Source of the DNA: Acidobacteriota bacterium
GTDB lineage: Bacteria; Acidobacteriota; JAAYUB01
Direction of reading: 5' to 3'
DNA length: 64,000 nucleotides
NCBI GenBank assembly: GCA_018001935.1
Contig: JAGNHB010000009.1
Span: 1 to 64,000 of the forward strand
Shown here piece by piece: positions 15,106 through 25,600 of the stretch. The notes beneath the pieces were generated by a model, which ran no database searches, had not been told where the DNA came from, and saw nothing but the letters and a program-made list of their open reading frames with translations. The first letter of the stretch is position 1. The number at the start of each line of letters is the position of its first letter. Made by a program: the position numbers and the translations under genes.

Positions 15106-16992
15106 TCATTCCGGCTTTCCGCCGCCGGCGGAAGGCTGAACCGGGCGAACCCAGACCCGGACGTCGAAGGGGGCCAGGGCGCACCGGAGTTCGTCGCCCA
15201 CCACCAACTCCTCGCCGCGGCGCAGCACGTCGGTCCACTCCCCCTTCAGGCCGGGGAAGGCGGAGACGCCCCACGCGAACTCGCGGGCGGCCGCGCCCCG
15301 GTGGAAGAGGAGCACCGCCTCGGTCTGCGCCCCGACCTTGCGGACCAGCAGCACGTCGCCGTCCGCGAAGAGTTCCGTGAACGTCCCGGTCTGAAGGGCG
15401 TCGCACTTGCCCCGGACGCCCAGCACCTTCCGGGTCCACTCCAGGCAGGCCTTCTCGTCGGGGCCCAGCCCCTTGCCGGTGAAGGCGCTCACGGTGTCGC
15501 CGGGGAACCCGCCGGGGAAGTCCTTGCGGTTCTCGGGGTCGGTGTTCCCCTCCATGGCGAACTCCCCGCCGCTGTAGATCTGGGGGATGCCGCGCAGGAG
15601 GAGGTTCAGGGCCAGGGCGTTGCGGTAGACGGCCCCGCGGCTCCCCACGGCCGTGGCGAAGCGGACGGTGTCGTGGTTGTCCAGGATGGTGAAGACGCTC
15701 TCCGGGGCGGGGTAGAGGTAGTCCAGCATGTAGAGGTCCCGGATCGGCTTCCAGCTCGCCTTCTCCGCGTAGACGCCCCGCAGGGCGGTCATGGTGCAGA
15801 AGTCCATGACACTCTCGGGGCCCTCGGCGGTGCCGTCGGTCTTGGGGAAACCCTTCTGCCAGTAGGCGATGTGGGAGGGGACCCACTCCATGACCTCGCC
15901 CACCACCCGAAGGTCGGGGAACTCCTTCCGGAGCGGCGGGAACCACTGCTTCCAGAAACCGTAGGCCATGTAGGGGTACGTGTCGAGCCGGATGCCGTCG
16001 ATCCCCGTCAGGGCCACCCACCAGATGGAGTTCTGGGTGAAGTAGCGGACGAGCCGGGGGTCGTCGCCGTTGAGGTCGGGGAGGATCCCCGCGAACCAGC
16101 CGCGGACCGTGGCGTCCTGGCTCACCGTCGAGGCGTGGGGGGACGCGAGGCCGGGGATGTTCCAGTCACAGCTCAGGTGCCGGCCGGGCGTGCCGTTGAA
16201 CCAGGTCGGGGTGGGCGGGTCGGCGACCCAGGGGTGCTCGGGCCCGGTGTGGTTGACCACCTGGTCCTGGATCACCTTGAGCCCCATGGCGTGGGCCTTG
16301 TCCACCATGGCCCGGAACTCGTCCATGGTGCCGAAGTGGGGGTCGGGGCGGTAGAAGTCGGTGGCGTGGTAACCGTGGTAGGAGACGGGCCCCGCGTTCT
16401 CGCAGACGGGCGTGAGCCAGACGGCGGTCAGCCCCAGGTTCCGCAGGTACTCCAGGTGCCGGGAGACGCCCGCGAAATCGCCCCCGTGCCAGCCCTTGAG
16501 ATCGTCGCGTCGGCTCTCCGCCCGGTTGGACGGCTGGACGTTGTTGTCCGGGTTGCCGTCCGCGAAGCGGTCGGGCATGACCAGGTAGATCACGTCCCGG
16601 GCGGAAAACCCCGCCGGCAGGTGGCGGCCCTTGCAGGACCGCAGCAGGGGGAAGGCGACCCGGGTGGTTGCCCCCCCCTTCGCGAGGACGAGGTCCACGC
16701 CGCCCGGCGCCGCCTTCGGCGACAGGGTCAGCTCCACGAAAAGGTAGTGACCGTTGGCGGACGCGCCCAGGACCTCGGCGGACGCGGACCCCGACGGGTC
16801 GGCGCTCACGGCGCAGCCCGCCAGGTTCTCGCCCTGCAGCAGGAGCATGACGCCCTTCATCTCCAGGTCGGTGAACCAGGAGGGCGGGTCCACCTTGTCC
16901 ACCCGGACCGCCCCGGCAAAAACCGGGCAGGCCGCGAGGAGAAGCAGCAGGCAAAGGGCCGCGGCCCCGCTGGGAACCTTACGCGTTTTCAT
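15106..16992 (-). CDS. Exported cyclomaltodextrinase-like GH13 enzyme
   Basis: A 628-residue enzyme with signal peptide (residues 1-25), then an N-terminal immunoglobulin-like domain beginning VDKVDPPSWFTDLEMKG, as in Cyc-maltodext_N proteins. The GH13 barrel has DQVVNHT (D243), IRLDTYP with nucleophile D337, VGEVME with acid/base E366 and LDNHDTV (D441). It should open cyclic or linear maltodextrins outside the cytoplasm. The ATG at 16992 overlaps the end of the maltokinase gene by 14 bases. An upstream GTG at 17007 is less likely, because GAGG then has no role. The tight overlap argues for one operon with the kinase. Confidence 0.92.
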   Translation of the reverse strand: MKTRKVPSGAAALCLLLLLAACPVFAGAVRVDKVDPPSWFTDLEMKGVMLLLQGENLAGCAVSADPSGSASAEVLGASANGHYLFVELTLSPKAAPGGVDLVLAKGGATTRVAFPLLRSCKGRHLPAGFSARDVIYLVMPDRFADGNPDNNVQPSNRAESRRDDLKGWHGGDFAGVSRHLEYLRNLGLTAVWLTPVCENAGPVSYHGYHATDFYRPDPHFGTMDEFRAMVDKAHAMGLKVIQDQVVNHTGPEHPWVADPPTPTWFNGTPGRHLSCDWNIPGLASPHASTVSQDATVRGWFAGILPDLNGDDPRLVRYFTQNSIWWVALTGIDGIRLDTYPYMAYGFWKQWFPPLRKEFPDLRVVGEVMEWVPSHIAYWQKGFPKTDGTAEGPESVMDFCTMTALRGVYAEKASWKPIRDLYMLDYLYPAPESVFTILDNHDTVRFATAVGSRGAVYRNALALNLLLRGIPQIYSGGEFAMEGNTDPENRKDFPGGFPGDTVSAFTGKGLGPDEKACLEWTRKVLGVRGKCDALQTGTFTELFADGDVLLVRKVGAQTEAVLLFHRGAAAREFAWGVSAFPGLKGEWTDVLRRGEELVVGDELRCALAPFDVRVWVRPVQPSAGGGKPE

Positions 16993-18505
16993 CGGAAAAT
17001 ACCTCACGCAGGCAGCTGCCGATCCCCGAGACGGGGATCCTCAACCAGCCCGGCCGGTTGTTGATTTCGTAATCCAGCTCGTAGACCGCCTTCTCCAGCT
17101 TGAGCAGGGCGAGGAAGGCGTCGAGGCCCGCGGACGGCGCCACACCCGCGGACGCCAGGTAGCGCCGACGGAAGACCGCCTCCACCCCGGCATTCCACTG
17201 CAGTACGGCGGATTCGGCCCGTGACGGGGGCGTATCCGCGCCGTGACGTTCCATCCAGTCGAACAGGGCGGCGTAAGCGGCGTAGTTGTAAGAGCGCAGC
17301 AGCCCGGCCACGTCCTTGAACGGGCTGTAGCGGGCGACGCGCTGGTCCTGGGACTTGAGGGGCTCCCCCTCGAAGTCCATGAGGATGAAGTCGTCGGGGG
17401 TCTTGAGGGCCTGACCTAGGTGGAAATCGCCGTGCACGCGGCACTTGACCCATCCGGCGGGGTCGAGGCCGGCCAGCCGGCCGAAGGCCTCGAGGGCACG
17501 CTCGCGCATGGAAGGGAATCGGTCGAAGAAGTCCCGCAGGATGGGCCCCTCCCCCGGCGCCAGCCGGGCGATCCGCTCGAAGACGGCCTCGGCGCCGCTG
17601 CGCATCGCGGCACTCCAGGCCCCGAGGTCGGAAGGGGTGACCGGTTGCGGCGCGAAGGCGGGGTCGTCGGGGGCGGACTGAAGGGTCCGGTGCAGGTCGG
17701 CCAGGACCTCCGCCAACCGGGTGGTCCGGTCGAGGTACTCCCGGCACCGCTCCGTCACGACGTCCGCCTCCACCGGTCCCTCTCCCGGCGGGAGGGCGTC
17801 GAGGAAGGATTTCAGGAAGTCCTGGGTCCAGGCCCACAGGTCCCCGCTGCTCTCCACGAAGCGCTGGGCGATGGCCAGGGTGCACTCCCCCCCCTCGGCC
17901 GGGAGCCAGCTCAACGCGCCCGTGAGCGGGGGCAGGTTCACGAACGTGCCGCGGAGGGCGAAGAAGCGGTTCATCTGAAGCTCCGGCGAGACGCCCGGCT
18001 CGAGCCCCCGGATGTACTTGAGGACGTCGTCCCCCTTGACGAGGACGAGGGAGTTGCTGGAGGTCTGGGCCAGCGGGCGGCTCTGGAAAGGGGCCTTGAC
18101 GGGGTAGCGTTCGAAGCGGAAGGTCCCCCGGAGGCCGCGCAGCTCCGTGCCGGCGTCCATGAGCCGCCGGACCGCCGTGTGGAAGGCCGGCACGTCTACC
18201 GCTTCCCGGACGGCCCACCCCCCTTCCACGGGAAAGCCCCCATCCCCGCCGGGCGCCGGCCCCAGGAGGACGGGGACCTGGTAGAGCCCGCTCCGACCGG
18301 ATTCCATCCCCACCGACACCACCAGCAGGGCGACCCGCCCGGTGCAGGGGGCGGCGTGGGGCGTCAGGTCGACGCCGTCGTGGAAGGCGATGGACACGAT
18401 CGGGTCCGACTTGTGCCGGAACCACCGGGCGGCCTGCATCCACCCCGCGGGCAGCGCGCCCACGACCGCCTCCCAGGACGGTGCATTCAAAAGGCTTTCA
18501 GACAT
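16979..18505 (-). CDS. Maltokinase-like protein
   Basis: Probable ATP-dependent maltose 1-kinase, 508 residues, cytoplasmic. The N-terminal about 110 residues resemble the maltokinase cap domain (QAARWFRHKSDPI). The kinase core has VHGDFHLGQ and ILMDFEGEP, the catalytic and metal-binding loops typical for this family. GAGGAGG precedes the ATG. In known pathways maltose-1-phosphate feeds GlgE glucan synthesis, and the kinase is often fused to trehalose synthase. Neither partner is in this window. Its neighbours are exported maltodextrin enzymes and a sugar transporter, so a catabolic role is equally possible. Confidence 0.88.
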   Translation of the reverse strand: MSESLLNAPSWEAVVGALPAGWMQAARWFRHKSDPIVSIAFHDGVDLTPHAAPCTGRVALLVVSVGMESGRSGLYQVPVLLGPAPGGDGGFPVEGGWAVREAVDVPAFHTAVRRLMDAGTELRGLRGTFRFERYPVKAPFQSRPLAQTSSNSLVLVKGDDVLKYIRGLEPGVSPELQMNRFFALRGTFVNLPPLTGALSWLPAEGGECTLAIAQRFVESSGDLWAWTQDFLKSFLDALPPGEGPVEADVVTERCREYLDRTTRLAEVLADLHRTLQSAPDDPAFAPQPVTPSDLGAWSAAMRSGAEAVFERIARLAPGEGPILRDFFDRFPSMRERALEAFGRLAGLDPAGWVKCRVHGDFHLGQALKTPDDFILMDFEGEPLKSQDQRVARYSPFKDVAGLLRSYNYAAYAALFDWMERHGADTPPSRAESAVLQWNAGVEAVFRRRYLASAGVAPSAGLDAFLALLKLEKAVYELDYEINNRPGWLRIPVSGIGSCLREVFSDENA

Positions 18506-18565
18506 CACGATCGACCTCCTCGATCCGGGGCGTTGAATCCCCCGAAACGTTTCGGATTTCTCCGC

Positions 18566-18692
18566 CTCACGCCAGGGCGCCAAGCCGCAAAGCCTCGCAA
18601 AGAAAGTAGTTAATAATCCCGTACCACTTCTCAAGCTGCCGGCCGAACCCCTTTGCGAGGCCTGGCGTCTTTGCGCCTTTGCGAGAGGCCGG
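18566..18692. repeat. Inverted array pair, family B
   Basis: The direct part (CTCACGCCAGGGCGCC, AAGCCGCAAAGCCTCGC) at 18566-18603 and the inverse (TTTGCGAGGCCTGGCG, TCTTTGCGCCTTTGCGAG) at 18651-18688 flank a 45-base spacer between the transporter and kinase genes. Confidence 0.75.
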
Positions 18693-18702
18693 AAAAGCGT
18701 CT

Positions 18703-20358
18703 TCACGCCTTTGCGGGCTTCTCCTCCTTGACGGCCTGGAGCACCAGCATCGCGATCAGCGCCGACACCGCCGCCACGGCGAAAGCGAAGGGGCGGTTGC
18801 CCAGCATGTCCACGATCCATCCCATGGTGGCGGCGCAGACCAACTGAGGGATGCAGATGAAAATATTGAACGTTCCCATGAGCAGGCCCTCGTTGCCCTT
18901 GGGGATGATCCCGGCCAGGAGCGCGTAGGGCATGGTGACCGTGGTGGCCCAACCAATGCCGAGGATGCCCATCCCGATCATGGCGGCCGTGGCATTCATG
19001 GAAAAGAAGAAGATCCCGAAGCCTGCGGCCATGGCCAGAAGGCCGATCGAGTGCATCAGTTTTTTCCCGAACCGGTCCGCAAGCGGTCCAATGATCATGG
19101 CGGCGAAGAGGCACACCACGTTCCAGATCATGAAACACTGTTGGGCCCACCGGTTGCCTTCCCCGTAGACGTCCTCATTGCAGACCGAGTAACCCTTGCC
19201 TTCCGGCCTTCCCTGAACTGGGACCAGGACAAAAGGTTTTCCCTGTTCCCGCAATTTCAGGAAAATCGCGTCCTCAGAGGAGATTTTCAGCGTGGGGGTG
19301 ATCTCGCTGATCACGCTTCCATCCGTCCCCTGGACGGTCACAGCCACCAACCCGCCTTTATCCGCGGAAGCGACAGACCATTTCACCCGGCTTGATGAAC
19401 CCTCCATCGAATTCAACTGCGCAACCGCATTGGCGTAGGGCATGGGCCGGCTGGTGGGTTTGTAGATGTTCTCCGCGACGTAAACCGTGAAAAAGATGAA
19501 AAGACAGAAGAAAGGGAACCACGTGAAAAACTGCACCAGGCAAAGTTTGGCCATATCTTTCGGCATATGCAGGATGCTGCCCCACGTGTCCATGACCCAG
19601 CGCCCGAAGCCCACCCGGTTCGCCTTCGCCTTGCGGAAGGCTTCCATGTCCTCCGGGGGATACTCTTTCACCTTGAGCACGGTATAGCCTATGGCAAGGA
19701 GAACGGTTATCGCTCCGACATAGAAAAGAATATGCGTATTGGTCGGAGCGATTTTCAAGATGAAACGGCTGAAACCGGAGGACAGTTCGGGTTTGTCCCC
19801 CCCCAACCACTTGTGAATGTCAAGGCTCCCGATCTGGGCGGACGCCACGGCCCCCAGACCGATCGCCCACCCAATCCAGGCGTTCGCCGTCGCGTGCTGT
19901 TGAGGGGGGGCGATGTCGGGGATCAGGGCCCGGTAGGGCCCCATGCTGGTATTGATGCTGGCGTCCAGCATCCACAGGAGAGCGGCGGCCATCACCAGGG
20001 CCGAGAACAGCGAGGGCATGAAGAAGGTCACGTTCGGCATCAGGAGAAGCACGGTGGCCGTCAAAATGGCCCCGATCAGAAAAAACGGGCGGCGGCGGCC
20101 CATCCGGGTCCAGGTCCGGTCGCTGAGGGACCCGATGATGGGCTGCACCAGGATGCCGGTGATGGGACCGGCCATCCAGAAGATGGAGAACTCGGTGTCC
20201 GAGGCGCCCATCGTCTTGTACAGGGAACTCATCTGGCCCATCTGGATCTGCCACGCGAACTGCAGGCCGAGGAAACCGATGGCCATGTCGAACATCTGGC
20301 GGGCACTGAGCGGCGGCCGCGCCACCGAAACGGTCGAGGTCGGGGTGCCGGTCTCCAT
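18703..20358 (-). CDS. MFS sugar transporter (maltose/sucrose type) with extracytoplasmic insert
   Basis: A 551-residue inner-membrane transporter with about 12 predicted membrane segments, similar in style to SLC45/GPH-like maltose or sucrose carriers. The loop motif GSLSDRTWTRMGRRRP sits after the second segment and GPLADRFGKK after the eighth. About 100 hydrophilic residues (encoded at about 19155-19460) between predicted segments 7 and 8 read like a beta domain and would face the periplasm, which is unusual. It stands first in the minus-strand group with maltokinase and GH13 genes, so maltose import is the likely job. Confidence 0.88.
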   Translation of the reverse strand: METGTPTSTVSVARPPLSARQMFDMAIGFLGLQFAWQIQMGQMSSLYKTMGASDTEFSIFWMAGPITGILVQPIIGSLSDRTWTRMGRRRPFFLIGAILTATVLLLMPNVTFFMPSLFSALVMAAALLWMLDASINTSMGPYRALIPDIAPPQQHATANAWIGWAIGLGAVASAQIGSLDIHKWLGGDKPELSSGFSRFILKIAPTNTHILFYVGAITVLLAIGYTVLKVKEYPPEDMEAFRKAKANRVGFGRWVMDTWGSILHMPKDMAKLCLVQFFTWFPFFCLFIFFTVYVAENIYKPTSRPMPYANAVAQLNSMEGSSSRVKWSVASADKGGLVAVTVQGTDGSVISEITPTLKISSEDAIFLKLREQGKPFVLVPVQGRPEGKGYSVCNEDVYGEGNRWAQQCFMIWNVVCLFAAMIIGPLADRFGKKLMHSIGLLAMAAGFGIFFFSMNATAAMIGMGILGIGWATTVTMPYALLAGIIPKGNEGLLMGTFNIFICIPQLVCAATMGWIVDMLGNRPFAFAVAAVSALIAMLVLQAVKEEKPAKA

Positions 20359-20477
20359 GAAAACCTCCCGGGGTTGTTTTTGCGTCCTTCCGAAAACGCC
20401 TCAGCATAACACACCGATAGCGATTTGGAACCGAATTTTCTTGGCCAAACCCTTTCGTTATCCAGCGGGAGTCGATG

Positions 20478-20486
20478 TGGTATACT
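20478..20486 (+). promoter_or_regulatory. Extended -10 promoter candidate for the GWxTD gene
   Basis: TGGTATACT is an extended -10 element about 80 bases before the ATG at 20564. The -35 region is weak (TTATCC at 20458), as is common with extended -10 promoters. Confidence 0.4.
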
Positions 20487-20563
20487 TTAGGGGCCGCCCC
20501 GGCCGGCCCGCGGACAGACCGGGCTGCCCGGCGGCAAAATCGGCGCAGGCGGGCGGTGAAAGC

Positions 20564-22195
20564 ATGAAGACAAAACGATGGTGGATCCTGGCGCTGGCGG
20601 CGGCGTTCGGGCTGTGCCTCGCGGCCCCGCCGGAGAGCAAGGCGGCGAAGGCGGACAAGAGGAAACTCAACAAGGAGGAGCAGCCCCGGCACTACAAGAA
20701 GTGGCTCGAGGAGGACGTGGTGTACATCATCACCGACGAGGAACGGGCCATCTTCGGCAAGCTCACCACCGACGACGAACGCGACACCTTCATCGAGCAG
20801 TTCTGGGTCCGCCGCAACCCCAACCCCCTGGTGTCCGGCAACGAGTTCAAGAACGAGCACTACCGCCGCATCGCCTACGCCAACGACCACTTCCAGAGCG
20901 GCAAGCCGGGCTGGAAGACGGACCGGGGCAAGATCTACATCCTCTTCGGGAAGCCCAACCTGATCGAGAGCAACCCCTCCGGCCACGTCTACAACCGCGA
21001 CCTGAACCAGGGGGGCGGCCACACCACCACCTTCCCCTACGAGGTGTGGACCTACAACCACATCGAGGGCATCGGCGACAACATCTCCATCGAGTTCGTC
21101 GACTCCACCCTCACCAACGAGTACCGGATGGCCATCTCCCCCGAGGAGAAGGACGCCCTCCTCTACGCCAGCGGCGCCGGGAACACCCTCCTGGAGACCC
21201 TGGGCTACGAGACCCGGGAGGACCGGATCCGCAACATGGGGATCAAGAACGTTTCCGGCTCCAGCATGTTCCGGTGGGGGGAACTCAACAAGACCTTCGC
21301 CCGGTACCAGCAGTTCTTCCAGCTTCGCCGGCCGCCCGAGATCCAGTTCAAGGACCTCCAGCAGATGGTGTCCACCCGCATGGGCTCCGCCACCCTCCCC
21401 GCCGAGTGCAGCTGGTTCTTCGTCCAGCTCTCCCCCAACCGCTTCATGGTCCCCGTGACCCTGGCCATCCCCAAGTCCGCCCTTCAGTACAAGGAAGCCA
21501 GGGCCGGCGGGGTCCACCAGGCGAAGGTGGAGCTCTACGGACTCGTGCAGTCCCTCTCGGGCCGCATCGTGTACGAGTTCGAGGACACCATCGTCCAGGA
21601 ACTGTCCGCGGAGCAGGTCGGCAACAACCGCGTCCTGGCCGCGCCGGCCCTTTACCAGCGGTGCATCCCCATGGTCCCCGGCCGCTTCCGCATGAGCATC
21701 GTCCTCAAGGACGCCCACTCCGGCAACACCGCGGTGCTCGAGAAGGCCCTCGCCCTCCCCTCCGCCCCCGAGAACGGCCTGTGCACCAGCGCCCTCGTCC
21801 TGGCCGACCGGGTCTCCCCCGCCGGGCCGGGGGAAACCCTCACGGACCCCTTCATCCTCGAGGGGAACCTCAAGCTCTACCCGAACCTGGGCAAGGTCCG
21901 CAACGGCACCTCCATCGCCGGCTACCTCGAGGTCTACAACCTCGGCGTGGACGGCGCCACCCTCAAGCCGCAGTGGGAACTGGACGTGAAGGTTTTCCGC
22001 GGCGACGAGCCCGTGGAGCTGCCGCCCGACTCCGTCTCCCAGGTCTACCCCATCCTGCGCGGGAACAAGCTGGTCCTGTTCTGGATGCAGTCCATCCGGC
22101 TGGACCGCACAGGGGAATACCAGGTGAAGGCCCGGGTCACGGACAAGATCACCCGCGCCACCGCAGAGGCCGTCTCCCCCGTCCGGATTTATTGA
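20564..22195 (+). CDS. GWxTD domain-containing exported protein
   Basis: A 543-residue protein with signal peptide (MKTKRWWILALAAAFGLCLA). The GWxTD domain spans about residues 40-175. It begins KKWLEEDVVYIITDEERAIF, continues FIEQFWVRRNPNP, and reaches the signature PGWKTDRGKIYILFGKP. Proteins of this family are frequent in Acidobacteriota and related phyla, and their biochemical role is not established. The C-terminal 300 residues are beta-rich with no motif I recognise. The gene stands alone between the transporter (divergent) and the TonB receptor (same strand, 469 bases on). Confidence 0.9.
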   Translation: MKTKRWWILALAAAFGLCLAAPPESKAAKADKRKLNKEEQPRHYKKWLEEDVVYIITDEERAIFGKLTTDDERDTFIEQFWVRRNPNPLVSGNEFKNEHYRRIAYANDHFQSGKPGWKTDRGKIYILFGKPNLIESNPSGHVYNRDLNQGGGHTTTFPYEVWTYNHIEGIGDNISIEFVDSTLTNEYRMAISPEEKDALLYASGAGNTLLETLGYETREDRIRNMGIKNVSGSSMFRWGELNKTFARYQQFFQLRRPPEIQFKDLQQMVSTRMGSATLPAECSWFFVQLSPNRFMVPVTLAIPKSALQYKEARAGGVHQAKVELYGLVQSLSGRIVYEFEDTIVQELSAEQVGNNRVLAAPALYQRCIPMVPGRFRMSIVLKDAHSGNTAVLEKALALPSAPENGLCTSALVLADRVSPAGPGETLTDPFILEGNLKLYPNLGKVRNGTSIAGYLEVYNLGVDGATLKPQWELDVKVFRGDEPVELPPDSVSQVYPILRGNKLVLFWMQSIRLDRTGEYQVKARVTDKITRATAEAVSPVRIY

Positions 22196-22664
22196 GATTT
22201 GCTTGTTTGTTTGCAAAAACCTGAATATAAACACTATTTGAAAAATCTTCACACCGGATTAACATTTGTTTTCGCCCCGGGGGGACAGTCACCGGGTTTT
22301 CATGGATTTCCCTGTCCGCAAAGACGGGGCCTAGCCCAGCCCCCCAACGGACCAACTCCGCAATAACCACTTATAGACCTATAGTTTAAGCATGTATTTC
22401 GCCCGCCACTCACGCCGCCGGACGGAATTCAAATTTTTGTTTGATCAATTCAAATTCTTGGATTTTTTGTCGAATCAGCGTGTGGCCCGCCCCGACCCCA
22501 ACCGCCTAACGACTTTTTTGTGAATCGGAAGCATTACTATAAAAATTCGGTTTACGTGGCATGCAATTTGCTTTAAAAGTCCTTTATTGCATTGGTTTCG
22601 GCTGCTTTTCGACGCAGCACGGCTTTGCGAACGACCCAATATCCAATCAAGGGAGGTTGTGATT
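22196..22664 (+). other. AT-rich leader region before the TonB receptor
   Basis: This 469-base gap is clearly richer in A and T than its surroundings. It holds no gene, one candidate promoter (22515-22543) and several T runs. The leader after that promoter is about 115 bases and ends in GGGAGG eight bases before the receptor ATG. Confidence 0.6.
22515..22543 (+). promoter_or_regulatory. Candidate promoter for the TonB receptor
   Basis: TTTTTG and TATAAA are 17 bases apart in the AT-rich upstream region. The -35 match is poor. Confidence 0.3.
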
Positions 22665-25600
22665 ATGCGCAAACTGTTGTTTCTGATCGCGGTTGTACTT
22701 GCGATTGGGACACCGGTGATGGCGGCGGGCGAGCGCGCGGCGCTCAGCGGCACCGTCACCGACGAGTCCGGCAGCATCATCCCGGGCGTCACCGTGACCG
22801 TGACCAACACGGACACCAATCAGACCCTGGAATGCCTGTCCAACGACTCGGGGTTCTACTCGTTCCCCACCCTCATCATCGGCCCGTACAAGCTGGAGGC
22901 CTCGCTCGACGGGTTCCAGAAGTACGAGCAGACCGGCATCCGGCTGCAGGTCGGCCAGAACGTCCGGTCGGACGTCGTCCTGAAGGTCGGGGCGATCTCC
23001 AGCGTGGTGACGGTCCAGGCCGACGTCATGCAGGTCAACACGGTGGACGCCACCCTCGGCCAGGTCATCAACGACAAGATCATCGAGCGCATGCCGCTCA
23101 ATGGCCGTAACTTCGTCCAGTTGGCCACCCTGACCCCCGGCGTGACCCGCGGCACCTACGGCGCCATGGACGGCGCGGCCGGCAACGCGGAGACCATGCG
23201 CTACTACTGGTCGGGCAACGCCTCCATGAGCGCCAACGGCGTCCGCGAGAACCAGAACAACTTCATGCTGGACGGCGTGGACAACAACGAGTCCTTCGTC
23301 GGGTCCATCTCCATCTTCCCGAACCTCGACGCCATCGCCGAGTTCAAGGTGGAGACCTCCAATGCCTCGGCCGAGTTCGGCCGCGCGGGCGGCGCCCTGG
23401 TCAACGCCACCCTGAAGTCGGGCACCAACGACATCAACGGGACCCTCTTCTGGTTTGTCCGCAACGAGATCTTCGACGCCAACAGCTGGGAGAACAACAA
23501 GAACGCCCCACAGGACCAGGCCGAGAAGACCCCGCTCCGCCAGAACCAGTTCGGCTTCACCATCGGCGGGCCCATCATCAAGAACAAGACCTTCTTCTTC
23601 GGCGACTACCAGGGCTTGCGCCTGCGAATCCCGCAGCCCTCCACCGTCAACGTGCCGACGGTCGCCGAGCGTTCCCCGTCCAACTATGTCGGGGTGGTTG
23701 ACCCTGTCGCCATCAACTACTTCAACGCTTTCCCCCTGCCCAACGTCGGGACGAACCAGTACGCCGACAACCAGCGTTCCCGGTCCACGACGTCGGACCA
23801 GTTCGACATCCGCATCGACCACAACTTCTCCGAGAACGACAACATGTTCGGCCGTTTCAGCTGGGCCCGCGACCACACCATCATGGGCAGCAAGCTCCCG
23901 CTCCCGCTCTACGCGGGCTGGGGCTCGGGCGACAACTCCGGCAACACCTGGGGCGCCGCCCTCGGCGAGACCCACATCTTCAGCCCCTCCCTGGTCAACG
24001 AGTTCCGCGCCGGCTTCCACCGGGTCCACCTCGGGTGGTTCCCCACCAACTACGGCATCATGGCCGCCGACGAGATCGGCATCCCCGGCGTCAACTTCGA
24101 CGACCTGACCTCCGGCATGCCCCTGATCAACGTCAACGGACTCGAGTGGGTCGGCGACTACGGCCCCTACACCCTGCCCGAGAACACCTTCTCCTACAAC
24201 GACACCCTGACCTGGATCACCGGCAAGCACACCTTCAAGTTCGGCTTCAACCTGAACCGCCGCCAGCAGAACTACTTCCAGCAGCAGTGGGCCAAGGGCT
24301 TCTACGAGTTCAACAGCGTCAACGACTGCGCCACCGGCTGGGCCAACCACGCTGCCAAGGGCGCCCTCCACGGCTCCTTCGGCATGCGGTCCTGGGAGTT
24401 GGGCCTCTTCGCCCAGGACGACTGGAAGCTCACCTCCCGCCTGACCGTCAACCTCGGCCTGCGCTGGGACATCTTCACCCCCATCACGGAAGTCCTGGGG
24501 CGCGAGTCCAACTTCAACCTCGTCAGCTTCGCGGGGCAGCCCGAAGCCACCCAGTTCATGGTGGACGGCAACAACCTGAAGACCCGCTACACCAACTTCG
24601 GCCCCCGCATCGGTTTCGCCTACTCCCTCACCGAGGACAGCAAGACCGTCCTGCGCGCCGGTTACGGGGTGTTCTACGCCGTGGAGAACGGCGGCCTGGA
24701 CACCTCCCTCTCCTCCAACTACCCCTATTCCAACGTGATGGAATCCTGGGGCGCCAACATTTACCGCCTGAGCGTGGCCATCCCCTACCCGCCCCCGGCC
24801 GACCCGGCCAACCCGCGCGGGCTCGTGAAGTGGCGTGAGATCGAGGCCCACACCCCCTTCGTGCAGCAGTGGAACCTGACCCTCGAGCGGGAGCTGTTCC
24901 GCGACCTGCTGGTCAGCGGCTCCTACGTGGGCACCCGGGGCACCTTCCTCGGCGGGGTCCGCAACATCAACTTCCCCGCCTCCTTCGACGTGAACGGCAA
25001 CAACTGGACCCGTCCCTTCACCCACGTCACGGACAACATCATGGCCTACGAGTTCCGGGCCAACTCCTTCTACCACGCCCTCCAGCTCAAGGCCGACAAG
25101 CGCTTCTCCAACGGCTTCGCCATCCTGGGCTCCTACACCTGGTCCCACTCCATCGACGACTCCCCGGGCGCCATCTCGGGCTACGGCACCGGCGGCATGG
25201 CCGCCGAGCCCCAGGACGTCTACAACCTGAGGGCCGAGCGCGCCAACTCCGGCTACGACATCCGGCACCGCTTCAGCTGCAGCTTCATCTGGGACCTGCC
25301 CTTCGGCAAGGGCCGCAAGTACGGCAGCGACGTGGGCTCCGTGGCCAACTTCTTCATCGGCGGCTGGCAGCTCAATGGCATCATCACCTTCGAGTCCGGC
25401 GGCTGGTTCACCCCCAACGTCTGGAACCGCATGGGCTCCCTGCCGATCCACTGGGGCAGCAGCCGCCCCGACCGCGTCGGCGACGGGAACCTGCCCTACG
25501 GCGACCGCTCCCCCGACCACTGGTTCAACTACGCGGCCTTCGACGACAAGCTGGGCGACCCGGTCCACTACGGCAACGCGGGCCGCAACATCCTCAACGG

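Noticed and set aside
22647-25568. A 973-codon open frame on the minus strand
   Set aside because: It is antisense to the TonB receptor, is dominated by Val, Gly, Asp and Glu as expected for a shadow in GC-rich DNA, and has no domain.
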